Assembly: GCA_018780435.1 (NCBI GenBank)
Contig: JADMJS010000142.1
Span: 1 to 32,963, forward strand
Length of the DNA: 32,963 nucleotides
Reading direction: 5' to 3'
Source: Myxococcales bacterium
GTDB taxonomy: Bacteria > Myxococcota_A > UBA9042 > GCA-2863065
The position numbers were made by a program, and so were the translations under genes. Positions 14,485 through 22,874 of the stretch are shown in pieces. Numbering within the stretch: position 1 is the stretch's first letter; each line of letters starts with the position of its first letter. Under the pieces are notes generated by a model. It did not search any database, was not told where the DNA came from, and saw only the letters and a program-made list of their open reading frames with translations.

Positions 14485-17400
14485 TCAGTTGCCGCCCGTG
14501 GGGTCCGCTCCGCCGACGATCATGATCTCGACGAATTCATAGTTGAAGGTCGACGGATCTGCCCACTCGCTGATGAAGACCGAGGGCGATGCCGCATCAG
14601 CAGAAGCCGTACCTGGCGTGGGCGTCGTCACGTTGATCCAAGAGCTGGCCAGGTTGGCAGCACCCACGGGCACCTTCCGCTGGTAGTTTCGTTTTCCAGC
14701 AGCAGTGCTATGGACGATCGTCGGCCCGTCGAGCACGGCACCGTCCGGAGCGACCAGGGAGAAGGTCTCGTCGCCGTTGATCTGGGGGAAGGTCCCGGCG
14801 CTGTTCAGGTAGATGGTCGATGCCGGCATGGATGGGAAATAGGTATTGAAAGCGAGCCGGTCCGCTTGCCGACCGACGACGACGACCGAACCGGGCGTCA
14901 CCATGGTGCCTTGCGGGAAGGTATAGGACCACGACGCTGACGTTTGAACGAGCTTGAACCCACCAATATCCATCTTCGGGTCCGTACAGGCGCCCGCCGG
15001 CGAACACTCCTGACCGGGCGCGCACGAGCCACAGTCCCCACCACACCCATCCGGACCACACTGCTTGCCGTCGCACAGCGGGACACACGAACCGGGACAG
15101 TAGAGCGGGTTCTGACCGCTCGGGTCGGCGCCCGTGAAGCCGCAGCCGTAGTTGGCGTCGAGCGGGGACCAGCCGCAGCTCGCGGCGCAGTCCTCTTCGA
15201 TGATCTGCCCTGCGTTGCAGTAGCGGAGTCGGCCGGAGTCACAGCACCCGGTCTCGCCGATGGGGCCGCAGTTGTCGATGATCTGGCAAGCGCCCTCCGG
15301 CGAGCACACCTGCCCGTTCGGACACCCGCAGTCCTCGGGGCAGGTCGAACAGCTCTCGCCCTGCCCACAGGTGCCGTTGCCGCACGGCGGCTTACAGAGG
15401 CGGTCCGGGGTGCACTCCGTGCCACCGCCGCAGGTCCCGCAGCTCCCGCCACAGCCGTCGTCGCCACATTGCGCACCGTCGCAGCTCGGGGTGCACGTGC
15501 CGCACTGAATCGGGTGCGTGCCCGACGGATCAGCACCCGTGAACTCGCACGCGTACTTCAGCCCGTTCGGATCCCAACCACACGTCGAGGTGCAGGGGCT
15601 GTAGACCACTTGACCGCCAGCGCAGGTCGCGAGCGTCCCGAGATCACAGCAGCCCTCCGCGGTGATACCGCCACATTGGTCGAGTGGGGCGCAGAAGCCC
15701 GTGGGATCACACACGTCGCTGCCGGTGCAGCCACAATCACCCGGGCACGAGACACAGTCTTCGTCGGCGCCACAGGTGCCGTTGCCGCAGGTCGGCGCGC
15801 ACTGTCCCGCAGCTGTGCACTCGGTGCCGCCGCCGCACTGTCCGCACGAGCCGCCGCAGCCGTCATCGCCACAGACCTTGCCCTGGCACGACGGGACGCA
15901 CGCGCCCGGGCAATAGAGTGGGTTCTGACCGCTCGGGTCCGCGCCCTGGCCCGCACAGCCGTAATAACCACCCGGCGCGAACCAGCCGCAGCCTCCCTGA
16001 CAGAGGGTCTCTGTGAGCGAGCCCTGGTCGCAGAAGTGGAGCGTGTTGCCATCGCAGCAGCCGGCGCTCGTCACCTGTCCACAATCCACACCGGGGATGC
16101 AGATGGCATCGGGCCCACAGCGCTCGCCGAGCGGGCAGCCACAATCTGCCGGGCAGGTGCTGCAATTCTCGCCGCCACCACAGGTGCCGTTGCCGCACGT
16201 CGGCGCACATTGGCCAGCCGCGGTGCACTCCGTTGCCCCTTCGCAAACGCCACAGGATCCGCCACAACCGTCCGAGCCACACACTTTGTTCGTACAATCG
16301 GGCTGGCACGCGCCCGGGCACTGCATCGGATGCGTCCCGCTGGGATCGGCACCGCTGGAGCCGCACTGGTAGCCGGCGGACTCGCTATTCCAACCGCAGG
16401 TCGTCGGGCAGGTCTCCATCACGATCGAGCCGAAGTCGCACGTCGCACGGACCTGCCCGAGGCAGCATCCCTCGACGGTCAAGGAACCACAATTGTCCTG
16501 CACGCACTGGCCATCGGGGCGGCACAGCTTGCCGGCGGTACAACCGCAGTCGCCGGGACAAGTGACGCAGTCTTCATCCAGCGAGCACAGGCCGTCCCCG
16601 CATTTCAGAACACACTCACCCAGCGCCGTACACTGCTCACCGCTCCCACAGCTCCCACACGTCCCGCCGCACCCATCGTCACCACACTCGCGCCCGTTGC
16701 AGTTGGGAGCGCACACCACGGGGCAGGCCATCGAATGAGTGCCCGACGGTTCGGTTCCCTCGAAGCCGCACGCGTAACGCGCATCCCCAGCGGACCAGCC
16801 GCACGTGCCCGGGCACGGGGTCTCCGTGAGAGTCCCGTTCGAGCACCATCGCGCCAAATTGCCGTCACAGCAACCTGCACTGTCGACCTCGCCACATGGG
16901 ACGGTTGGGGCACAGACGCCGTCGGCGTTGCAGGTCTCGGCTTGGCCACACGCGCAGTCCGCCGCGCACGTCTTGCAGCTCTCGTCGAGGGCGCACACGC
17001 CGTTTCCGCAGGTCGGCGCGCACTGCCCGTTCGCCGTACATTCATTCCCCAGCCCGCAGTCACCACACGAGCCGCCGCAGCCGTCGAGACCACAGGCCTT
17101 GCCGGCACAGTCCGGCTGACAGGCTCCTTCGCAGAGGAGGGGGAAGGTACCGGACGGATCCGCACCGGAGCCGTTGCACGCGTACGTGTTCGCGGCGGGA
17201 TCCCAGCCACACGACGTCGCACAGGTCGTCGTCACAAGCTTGCCTGCGTCGCAGGTCGCTAGCGTCTTCCCGACGCAACACCCCTCCGCGGTCAGGCCGT
17301 TACACTCGTCGGGATCACAGGTGCCGCCCGGACTACATATCTCACCCGCGTTGCAACCGCAGTCCAAGACACAGTCATTGCAGCTCTCGTCCGGGCCGCA

Positions 17401-19695
17401 CGTCCCATCGCCGCACTTCACGACACAGGTCCCTCCCGTGCACGTTTCGTCGGCCAGGCAGGCGCAGTCGTCGGGACACACAGCGCAGTTCTCGTTCTCG
17501 CCGCAGACCCCATTGCCGCAGTCGGGGACACACGTCCCGGATTCGGAGCAGGAGAAGTTCGAATTGCATGCGCCACACGAACCGCCGCACTGATCATCAC
17601 CACACTCTTTGTTGGCACACTGCGGTGCGCAGCAGACGCCCGCTGCGGTACACACGCTCGCCCCGCTGCAGCCGCAGTCGGCGGCGCAGTTGCCGCAGCC
17701 TTCGCCCGGCCCACACGTCCCGTCACCACACTTCGGGACACAGAGCCCATTTGCCGTGCAGGTCTGGTCGCTACCGCAGCCACAGTCCGACGCGCAGTTG
17801 GTGCAGTTCTCGCCAGCGCCGCACGTCCCATTGCCGCAGTTTAGGACGCAAGCCCCCGCCGGGGAGCACGTGCTGGTGAGGCCGCACGTGCCGCACGCGC
17901 CGCCGCAGCCGTCGTCGCCGCACTCTTTGCCCTCACACTGCGGGACACAATCGGGGACACACGCGCCGTTCGGCGAACAGGTGTTGCCCGGGTCGCAGGT
18001 GCCGCACGAGCCGCCGCAGCCGTTGTCGCCGCACGCCTTGCCCCCGCATTGCGGGACACAGTCCGGGACGCACGCGCCGTTCGGCGAACAGGTGTTGCCC
18101 GGGTCGCAGGTGCCGCACGAGCCGCCACAGCCGTTGTCGCCGCACGCCTTGCCGTCGCACTGCGGGACACAATCCGGGACACACGCGCCGTTCGGCGAAC
18201 AGGTGTTGCCCGGGTTGCAGGTGCCGCAGGAGCCGCCGCAGCCGTTGTCGCCGCACGCCTTGCCGTCGCACTGCGGGACACAGATCGTCTCGCACGCGCC
18301 GGCCGCCGAACACGACTGGCCGCCCGGGCACACGCCGCACTCGCCGCCACAGCCGTCATCCCCGCAGATTCGCCCGTCGCAGGTCGGCACGCAGTCCGTG
18401 ACGCACAGGCCCGCCGCCGAGCAGGTCTTGCCCTCGGCGCACGTCCCGCAGGTCCCGCCGCAGCCATCGTCGCCGCAGTCCTTGTCCGTACACGCCGGGA
18501 CGCAGTCCGTCTCGCAGACGCCCGCCGCCGAGCAGGTCTTGCCCTCGGCGCACGTCCCGCAGGTCCCGCCGCAGCCATCGTCGCCGCAGTCCTTGTCCGT
18601 ACACGCCGGGACGCAGTCCGTCTCGCAGACGCCCGCCGCCGAGCAGGTCTTGCCCTCGGCGCACGTCCCGCAGATCCCGCCACAGCCATCGTCGCCGCAG
18701 TCCTTGTCCGTACACGAAGGAACACACTCGGTCTCGCAGACGCCCGCCGCGGAGCACGTCTCGCCGCTCTCGCAGGTCCCGCACGTCCCGCCACAGCCAT
18801 CGTCGCCGCAGTCCTTGTCCGTACACGCCGGCTCGCACGGGCAGTTCGGCTCGCCCATGCAGATCGTGAGCGCCGCGCCACAGGCGTCCACCGCACACGC
18901 CTTGCAGTCGCCGCCGCCCGGCGTACACGCGCCTTTGCAGGCCGCCTTGGCGCAGTCGACGAAGCCGGCAAAACACACCGCGCAGCCGTCGCTCAGGCCC
19001 GCCGAGAGGTCACAGCCGTCGCCACAGGTCGCGCCCGGGATGCGGCAGGAGACCGCACACCCGATCGCGGCGTCGCGCGCATCCGCACTACAAATGAGCG
19101 CGACGTCGGCCTCACCGAGACACGCATCGACGGGGATCGCGACGCACTGGCCAAACGCGCAAGCCTGCCCCTCGAGGCAGGCGCCGCAGCTCCCGCCGCA
19201 CCCGTCGTCGCCGCAGGTCGCGTCACCGCAGGTCGGCGTGCAACAGCCCTCCACCGGCGTCGTGCTGCAAGTGCCGTCGCCGGCACACTCCTCTGTGGTG
19301 CAAGGATCGCCGTCGTCGCACTTGGGGGTGCCGCCGTCGCAGATGCCCGACGCGCACACGCCGTCACCCGCGATGCAGGGGTCCTGGCAGGCCGTCCCAT
19401 CCGCGAGCGGGCGTGTCTCGCACGTGCCGGTGTCGAGGTTGCATGCTGAGGTCGAACACGGCGTCAGGGCCGCCCCGGCCGTGAGGCAGTCGTCGTCGTC
19501 TTTACATCCAACCGTGACGTTGCCGTCCGTCTCGATGGTCTCCCCGGTCGGTACGTCGAGCCGCACGGTGTCGTCGGAGGGCTCCGTCGTCGTCGACGAA
19601 CACGCGGCGACGGCGCCTGCGGCCAAAGCGGCGAGCGCCACACCATGGAGACTGAACCAGCGCTGGCCCTCACCCGAGTTCGACATTGAGCGCAT
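14485..19695 (-). CDS. Giant Cys-rich repeat lipoprotein with C-terminal lamin-tail-like domain
   Basis: I start at ATG 19695 (1736 residues), because GGAGG sits six bases upstream; a longer frame to 19758 exists but lacks a site. The signal sequence ends in AVAAC. After an acidic spacer and a CDDGDPCTTEEC module come 17 copies of a CGxDGCGGxCGxC motif. Nine of these form a near-perfect 37-residue tandem array; the later ones sit in six ~150-residue modules of the order CGNGTCG...DCGC, GCC, CGW...Y.C...DPSG, CxGKxCGDDGCGG. The last ~150 residues (from about GGFKLVQ) resemble a lamin-tail domain, a beta sandwich often found on secreted bacterial proteins. With several hundred cysteines, it must fold in an oxidising environment, presumably as a long disulfide-stapled stalk displaying the terminal domain. 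Adhesion is inferred; no enzyme motif is seen. Confidence 0.8.
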   Translation of the reverse strand: MRSMSNSGEGQRWFSLHGVALAALAAGAVAACSSTTTEPSDDTVRLDVPTGETIETDGNVTVGCKDDDDCLTAGAALTPCSTSACNLDTGTCETRPLADGTACQDPCIAGDGVCASGICDGGTPKCDDGDPCTTEECAGDGTCSTTPVEGCCTPTCGDATCGDDGCGGSCGACLEGQACAFGQCVAIPVDACLGEADVALICSADARDAAIGCAVSCRIPGATCGDGCDLSAGLSDGCAVCFAGFVDCAKAACKGACTPGGGDCKACAVDACGAALTICMGEPNCPCEPACTDKDCGDDGCGGTCGTCESGETCSAAGVCETECVPSCTDKDCGDDGCGGICGTCAEGKTCSAAGVCETDCVPACTDKDCGDDGCGGTCGTCAEGKTCSAAGVCETDCVPACTDKDCGDDGCGGTCGTCAEGKTCSAAGLCVTDCVPTCDGRICGDDGCGGECGVCPGGQSCSAAGACETICVPQCDGKACGDNGCGGSCGTCNPGNTCSPNGACVPDCVPQCDGKACGDNGCGGSCGTCDPGNTCSPNGACVPDCVPQCGGKACGDNGCGGSCGTCDPGNTCSPNGACVPDCVPQCEGKECGDDGCGGACGTCGLTSTCSPAGACVLNCGNGTCGAGENCTNCASDCGCGSDQTCTANGLCVPKCGDGTCGPGEGCGNCAADCGCSGASVCTAAGVCCAPQCANKECGDDQCGGSCGACNSNFSCSESGTCVPDCGNGVCGENENCAVCPDDCACLADETCTGGTCVVKCGDGTCGPDESCNDCVLDCGCNAGEICSPGGTCDPDECNGLTAEGCCVGKTLATCDAGKLVTTTCATSCGWDPAANTYACNGSGADPSGTFPLLCEGACQPDCAGKACGLDGCGGSCGDCGLGNECTANGQCAPTCGNGVCALDESCKTCAADCACGQAETCNADGVCAPTVPCGEVDSAGCCDGNLARWCSNGTLTETPCPGTCGWSAGDARYACGFEGTEPSGTHSMACPVVCAPNCNGRECGDDGCGGTCGSCGSGEQCTALGECVLKCGDGLCSLDEDCVTCPGDCGCTAGKLCRPDGQCVQDNCGSLTVEGCCLGQVRATCDFGSIVMETCPTTCGWNSESAGYQCGSSGADPSGTHPMQCPGACQPDCTNKVCGSDGCGGSCGVCEGATECTAAGQCAPTCGNGTCGGGENCSTCPADCGCPLGERCGPDAICIPGVDCGQVTSAGCCDGNTLHFCDQGSLTETLCQGGCGWFAPGGYYGCAGQGADPSGQNPLYCPGACVPSCQGKVCGDDGCGGSCGQCGGGTECTAAGQCAPTCGNGTCGADEDCVSCPGDCGCTGSDVCDPTGFCAPLDQCGGITAEGCCDLGTLATCAGGQVVYSPCTSTCGWDPNGLKYACEFTGADPSGTHPIQCGTCTPSCDGAQCGDDGCGGSCGTCGGGTECTPDRLCKPPCGNGTCGQGESCSTCPEDCGCPNGQVCSPEGACQIIDNCGPIGETGCCDSGRLRYCNAGQIIEEDCAASCGWSPLDANYGCGFTGADPSGQNPLYCPGSCVPLCDGKQCGPDGCGGDCGSCAPGQECSPAGACTDPKMDIGGFKLVQTSASWSYTFPQGTMVTPGSVVVVGRQADRLAFNTYFPSMPASTIYLNSAGTFPQINGDETFSLVAPDGAVLDGPTIVHSTAAGKRNYQRKVPVGAANLASSWINVTTPTPGTASADAASPSVFISEWADPSTFNYEFVEIMIVGGADPTGGN
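17850..18835 (-). repeat. Tandem 111-bp coding repeat (nine units)
   Basis: A 37-codon unit is repeated in frame nine times inside the giant lipoprotein gene. The phrase cttgtccgt recurs at 18481, 18592, 18703 and 18814, exactly 111 bp apart. A second subfamily with cgttgtcgcc repeats at the same period (18021, 18132). Near-identity within each subfamily indicates recent duplication or gene conversion, so the copy number may vary between strains or be misassembled. Confidence 0.9.
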
Positions 19696-19758
19696 CTTCA
19701 CCCTCCAACTCACTTCCATGGCACCACTAGACCCGAGACACCCTCCGGGACGATGCAC

Positions 19759-19787
19759 GGGATAGCAGTCGCGCTCTCGGAGTTCAA
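19759..19787 (-). promoter_or_regulatory. Candidate promoter of the giant Cys-rich gene
   Basis: On the minus strand TTGAAC (19787-19782), a 17-bp spacer and TATCCC (19764-19759) with an upstream TGC extended -10. The predicted leader is about 57 nt and contains the GGAGG site. The -10 is weak. Confidence 0.35.
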
Positions 19788-19831
19788 CTCAGAATCCACG
19801 GGAAACCCGAGCGTTCGCTGCGAGAGGGGCC

Positions 19832-19863
19832 AAAAGCGCGCCGCGATTTCCGACGCGGCGCGC
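19832..19863 (-). terminator. Rho-independent terminator of the liv-xthA operon
   Basis: Three bases after the xthA stop, a perfect 10-bp stem (GCGCGCCGCG with CGCGGCGCGC, loop of 8) is followed on the minus strand by TTTT (19835-19832). It is the clearest intrinsic terminator in the window. Confidence 0.8.
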
Positions 19864-19866
19864 GCG

Positions 19867-20649
19867 TCAGGCGGCGCGTGGGTGCAGCGTGATCGCGACC
19901 GGGGCGTGGTCGGAGGGCGCGAGCTCGCCCAGCTTCTTTCGGTAGTCGCGGTACACGCGGGCCGACGCGACGCGGCTCGCAAGGGGGGCCGTCCCGTAGA
20001 GATGATCGATGCGCATGCCCTGATTGAAGCGGAAGGCAGCGCCGCGGTAGTCCCAGAACGAGAAGGTCCCGGCGGGCAGGTGCGGAAGACACAAGTCGGA
20101 GAAGCCGGCCGCGGTGAGCCGCGCGATCCGCTGGTGTTCGAGCGGGTGGAAGGTCGGCACGCCGTCGAAAGCGGCAACGTCGAAGACGTCCCGTGCCTCC
20201 GGCGCAACGTTGATGTCGCCGATGAGGAGCGTCTCTGGCGACGAGACCGCCTCACCGCCGAGCCGGGCGATGAGGGCGTCGAGGAAGCCGAGCTTGAACT
20301 CGAACTTCGGTGAGTCGGCGGATTGCCCCTGCGGGACGTACACGTTGACCACTCGAACGCCACGGGTGGTCGCTGCCACGTAGCGAGACTCACCCTGATC
20401 GCCATCCGGGAGCCCACGCACAACGTCGTCGAGCGGAAACTTGGACGCAAGTAGGACACCGTTCCACTGTTTCTGCCCGTGAACGGCGACGTGGTAGCCC
20501 CGGTCTTCGAAGAGCTTCACCGGGACCTTGTCGGTCTCGAGCTTCAGCTCCTGCAGCCCGATCACGTCGGGCTGCTCCTTGTCGAGGAAGGCGGCGACGA
20601 AGTCGGCACGAACGTTCAGGCTGTTGACGTTCCAAGTAACGATGTTCAT
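19867..20649 (-). CDS. xthA: Exodeoxyribonuclease III
   Basis: The protein has 260 residues, full length for the family, from ATG 20649 with AGGGG eight bases upstream. It cleaves DNA at abasic sites and degrades one strand 3' to 5' in base excision repair, in the cytoplasm. Exonuclease-endonuclease-phosphatase motifs are all present: TWNVNSL (N7), GLQELK (metal ligand E34), VVNVYVPQG, IGDINVAP, RIDHLYG and the final SDHAPV histidine. It lies only 12 bp after livF and before the terminator, so it is probably cotranscribed with the amino acid transporter, a pairing without obvious functional logic. Identification is secure. Confidence 0.95.
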   Translation of the reverse strand: MNIVTWNVNSLNVRADFVAAFLDKEQPDVIGLQELKLETDKVPVKLFEDRGYHVAVHGQKQWNGVLLASKFPLDDVVRGLPDGDQGESRYVAATTRGVRVVNVYVPQGQSADSPKFEFKLGFLDALIARLGGEAVSSPETLLIGDINVAPEARDVFDVAAFDGVPTFHPLEHQRIARLTAAGFSDLCLPHLPAGTFSFWDYRGAAFRFNQGMRIDHLYGTAPLASRVASARVYRDYRKKLGELAPSDHAPVAITLHPRAA

Positions 20650-20661
20650 GACGACATCCCC

Positions 20662-21366
20662 TTATTCGCCGAGGTAGGCCTTCTGCACGCGTTCATCGGC
20701 GAGGAGCGCCGAGGCCTGGCCCTCCATCGTGATCTCGCCGGTCTCGATGACGTAGCCCCGGTGCGCGAGGCGCAGCGCGGTCCGCGCGTTCTGTTCGACG
20801 AGGAGCACAGTCACGCCGCCCCGGTTCAGCTCCTTCACGACCTCGAAGATGCGGGCGACGATCAGCGGCGCGAGCCCGAGTGAAGGCTCGTCGAGGAGCA
20901 AGAGCTTCGGGCGGCTCATGAGGGCGCGTGCGACGGCGAGCATCTGCTGTTCACCACCGGACAGGGTGCCGCCGAGCTGATGTTTGCGCTCGCCGAGGAT
21001 CGGGAAGAGCGCGAAGGAGCGTTCGAGGTCCGACGTGATCCCGGCTTTGTCGTTCCGCGTGAAGGCGCCCATCTCGAGGTTCTCGAGGACGGTCATACGC
21101 GGGAAGATCTTCCGGCCTTCGGGCGAGTGCGCCATGCCAAGCCGGACGACCGCGTTCGGGCTTTGGCCGGTGATGGAGCGGCCGCCGAAGACGACTTTGC
21201 CGGACCGCACGGGGACGACACCGCAGATGACGTTCAACGTCGTGGTCTTGCCCGCGCCGTTGCCACCAATCAGCGTCACGATCTCGCCCTCGGCGACCCG
21301 GAGCGAGATGGCTTTCAACACCGAGATGGCGCCATAACCCGCGGTGACCGAGTCGACGTGAAGCAT
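20662..21366 (-). CDS. livF: Branched-chain amino acid ABC transporter, ATPase LivF
   Basis: The protein has 234 residues, normal LivF length. It is one of the two nucleotide-binding subunits driving uptake through LivH/LivM. Walker A is GGNGAGKTT near residue 34. The LivF-typical SPEGRKIFPRMTVLENLEMGA follows, then the signature LSGGEQQ, Walker B LLLLDEPSLGLAP and VLLVEQNA with the switch region. The start codon shares its A with the livG stop (TGATG, 21368-21364), so translation is coupled. Nothing unusual is inserted here, in contrast with its partner LivG. Confidence 0.95.
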   Translation of the reverse strand: MLHVDSVTAGYGAISVLKAISLRVAEGEIVTLIGGNGAGKTTTLNVICGVVPVRSGKVVFGGRSITGQSPNAVVRLGMAHSPEGRKIFPRMTVLENLEMGAFTRNDKAGITSDLERSFALFPILGERKHQLGGTLSGGEQQMLAVARALMSRPKLLLLDEPSLGLAPLIVARIFEVVKELNRGGVTVLLVEQNARTALRLAHRGYVIETGEITMEGQASALLADERVQKAYLGE

Positions 21367-22874
21367 CAGCCGAGCTCCTCTTTGCCGAGGTAAGCCTCGA
21401 TGACGCGAGGGTTCTGTCGCACCTCGTCCGGCGTGCCTTCCGCGATCTTGCGGCCATATTCGAGGACGCAGATACGATCGGAGATCCCCATCACGACCCG
21501 CATGTGGTGCTCGATGAGGACGACCGTCACGCCGCGCTCACGGATGGCCCGAATAAGCGCCATGAGCGAGACCGTCTCCGCGGGGTTCATGCCCGCGGCC
21601 GGCTCATCGAGGAGAAGCAGGGTCGGGCGGGTCGCGAGGGCGCGCGCGATCTCGAGGCGCCGCTGATTGCCGTACGAGAGGTTACGCGAGACGTCGTCTG
21701 CCGCGTCGTCGAGCCCGACGAAGCGCAGGAGCTCATCGGCCTCGGCGCTCGCAGCCACCTCCGCTCGGGCCCCGTGGGGGCTGAAAGCCCGCAGCGCGAT
21801 GATCCCAAGGAGCCATGCCGCAAGGAGGACGAGCGCGCCCACCACCCACACCGCGCCCCCCGCGGGGGTGAACCACCCGAGACGCACGCCGACGGCCTGC
21901 ATGGCGAGGAGGCCCGTGAGTAGGACCGGCGCCGCGACGGCCAAGAGACCATGTGCCGCGCGAGCCCCGAGGTGCTTGTGCATGCCAGCGAGGACGTTCT
22001 CGCGAACGCTCATGTCGGGGAAGAGGCGTATGTTCTGAAACGTACGTGCGATCCCCCGGTCGGCGATGACCGATGGCGTGCGACGGGACTGCCGGAAGAT
22101 CGCCGCCGCCCCAAGCGCGCCGAGCAGCGACGCGACGATGAACGCGACGAGCCGAGTCCGGCGCGCCCGGGTCCGGGCGCTGGCGCCGTCCTTGAAGACC
22201 TGAAGCAGCGCCGTGGCCTCGGCTTCGGTATCGGCGCTGACGAGCGGGACGCCGAAGGAGGAGGGCACCACCCACTTGCCGCCCTCGAGCGCCGGCGTCT
22301 TGGTGTCGGCGCTGTCGAGGAGCTCTTGCACCGAGGCGCGCTTCTTCTCGATCCCCTTCACGGTACCGGCCCGCGCGAAGACCGTCTTCCCGTCGGCGGA
22401 GACCACACGGTATCGGCCGAGCGCGGCCTCGACTCGGGGCTCTGCCAGGAGATGGTCGACGAACGCCGCACGTGCCGCGGTGGCGTCGAAGACCCGCTCG
22501 TCGGTCTGAACTCCATCCGCGCCGGGCGGGACGAGCTGGTAATGCTGTTTGACGGTCGCGGCCCAGAGCATGTCGATGTTGGCGGTGAAGAGCATCGCGA
22601 AGATCCCAACCGAGAGGCCGACGAGCCCCCACGCGACCATCCGCTTGGGCGTCACGGTCTCGGTGAGGTCGCGACCATCGAGCCGAACCGTGCCTTCGGT
22701 CGGTTCGTAGATGCCTGTGACCGCGTTGAAGACCGTGGTTTTGCCCGCGCCATTGGGCCCGATGACACTTACGATCTCGCCACGGTCGACGTGGAAGGAG
22801 ACATCGCCGACGGCCGTGAGGCCACCGAAACGGACCGTGAGGCCCTCCACCTCCAGGAGATGTTTACCGCTCAT
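21366..22874 (-). CDS. livG: LivG-type ABC ATPase with two transmembrane insertions
   Basis: ATG 22874 overlaps the livM stop (ATGA). The product is 502 residues, about twice the usual length. All ATPase motifs are intact and ordered: Walker A GPNGAGKTT (39-47), Q-loop in GIARTFQN (Q280), signature LSYGNQRR (399-406), Walker B LLLLDEP (419-425), H-loop IEHH (H456). Between Walker A and the Q-loop lie about 188 extra residues (77-265). These form a hydrophobic helix (79-99), a ~140-residue hydrophilic loop and a second hydrophobic helix (240-260). A second insertion (about 302-368), between the Q-loop and the signature, adds two more (308-330 and 341-363). Frame and codon bias run through unbroken. 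Each insertion forms a hairpin, so the ATPase core can stay cytoplasmic. The operon context supports the LivG role; the inserts' function is unknown. Confidence 0.9.
   Translation of the reverse strand: MSGKHLLEVEGLTVRFGGLTAVGDVSFHVDRGEIVSVIGPNGAGKTTVFNAVTGIYEPTEGTVRLDGRDLTETVTPKRMVAWGLVGLSVGIFAMLFTANIDMLWAATVKQHYQLVPPGADGVQTDERVFDATAARAAFVDHLLAEPRVEAALGRYRVVSADGKTVFARAGTVKGIEKKRASVQELLDSADTKTPALEGGKWVVPSSFGVPLVSADTEAEATALLQVFKDGASARTRARRTRLVAFIVASLLGALGAAAIFRQSRRTPSVIADRGIARTFQNIRLFPDMSVRENVLAGMHKHLGARAAHGLLAVAAPVLLTGLLAMQAVGVRLGWFTPAGGAVWVVGALVLLAAWLLGIIALRAFSPHGARAEVAASAEADELLRFVGLDDAADDVSRNLSYGNQRRLEIARALATRPTLLLLDEPAAGMNPAETVSLMALIRAIRERGVTVVLIEHHMRVVMGISDRICVLEYGRKIAEGTPDEVRQNPRVIEAYLGKEELG
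21771..21971 (-). other. LivG insertion 2: membrane hairpin
   Basis: Codons 302-368 of livG. Two hydrophobic stretches (LLAVAAPVLLTGLLAMQAV and VWVVGALVLLAAWLLGIIAL) are joined by a ~10-residue turn. They sit where LivG normally has a short variable helix between NVLVGxH and the signature region. Basic residues flank the hairpin on both cytoplasmic ends, consistent with the positive-inside rule. Confidence 0.75.
22080..22646 (-). other. LivG insertion 1: two membrane helices and a ~140-residue loop
   Basis: Codons 77-265 of livG. The segment replaces the few residues that normally join the second strand (DGRDL) to the Q-loop helix (RRGIARTFQ). Helix one is AWGLVGLSVGIFAMLF; helix two is VAFIVASLLGALGAAAIF. 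The loop has a mixed alpha/beta look, with VVSADGKTVFARAG and GVPLVSADTEAEA. Five Arg residues just before helix two (ARTRARR) do not fit the positive-inside rule if the loop is periplasmic, so the topology needs testing. Confidence 0.75.

Noticed and set aside
14944..17262. 772-residue plus-strand open frame
   Set aside because: An Ala/Arg/Thr-rich shadow of the Cys-rich gene; stops are absent because of high GC and repeats.
17850..18835. CRISPR array
   Set aside because: The regular repeats are 111 bp, in frame, and contiguous without unique spacers; they encode protein repeats.
17609..19765. 718-residue plus-strand open frame
   Set aside because: It is antisense to the repeat array. The Pro/Gln/His/Ser periodicity is the mirror of the Cys-rich codons, and there is no ribosome binding site or recognisable domain.
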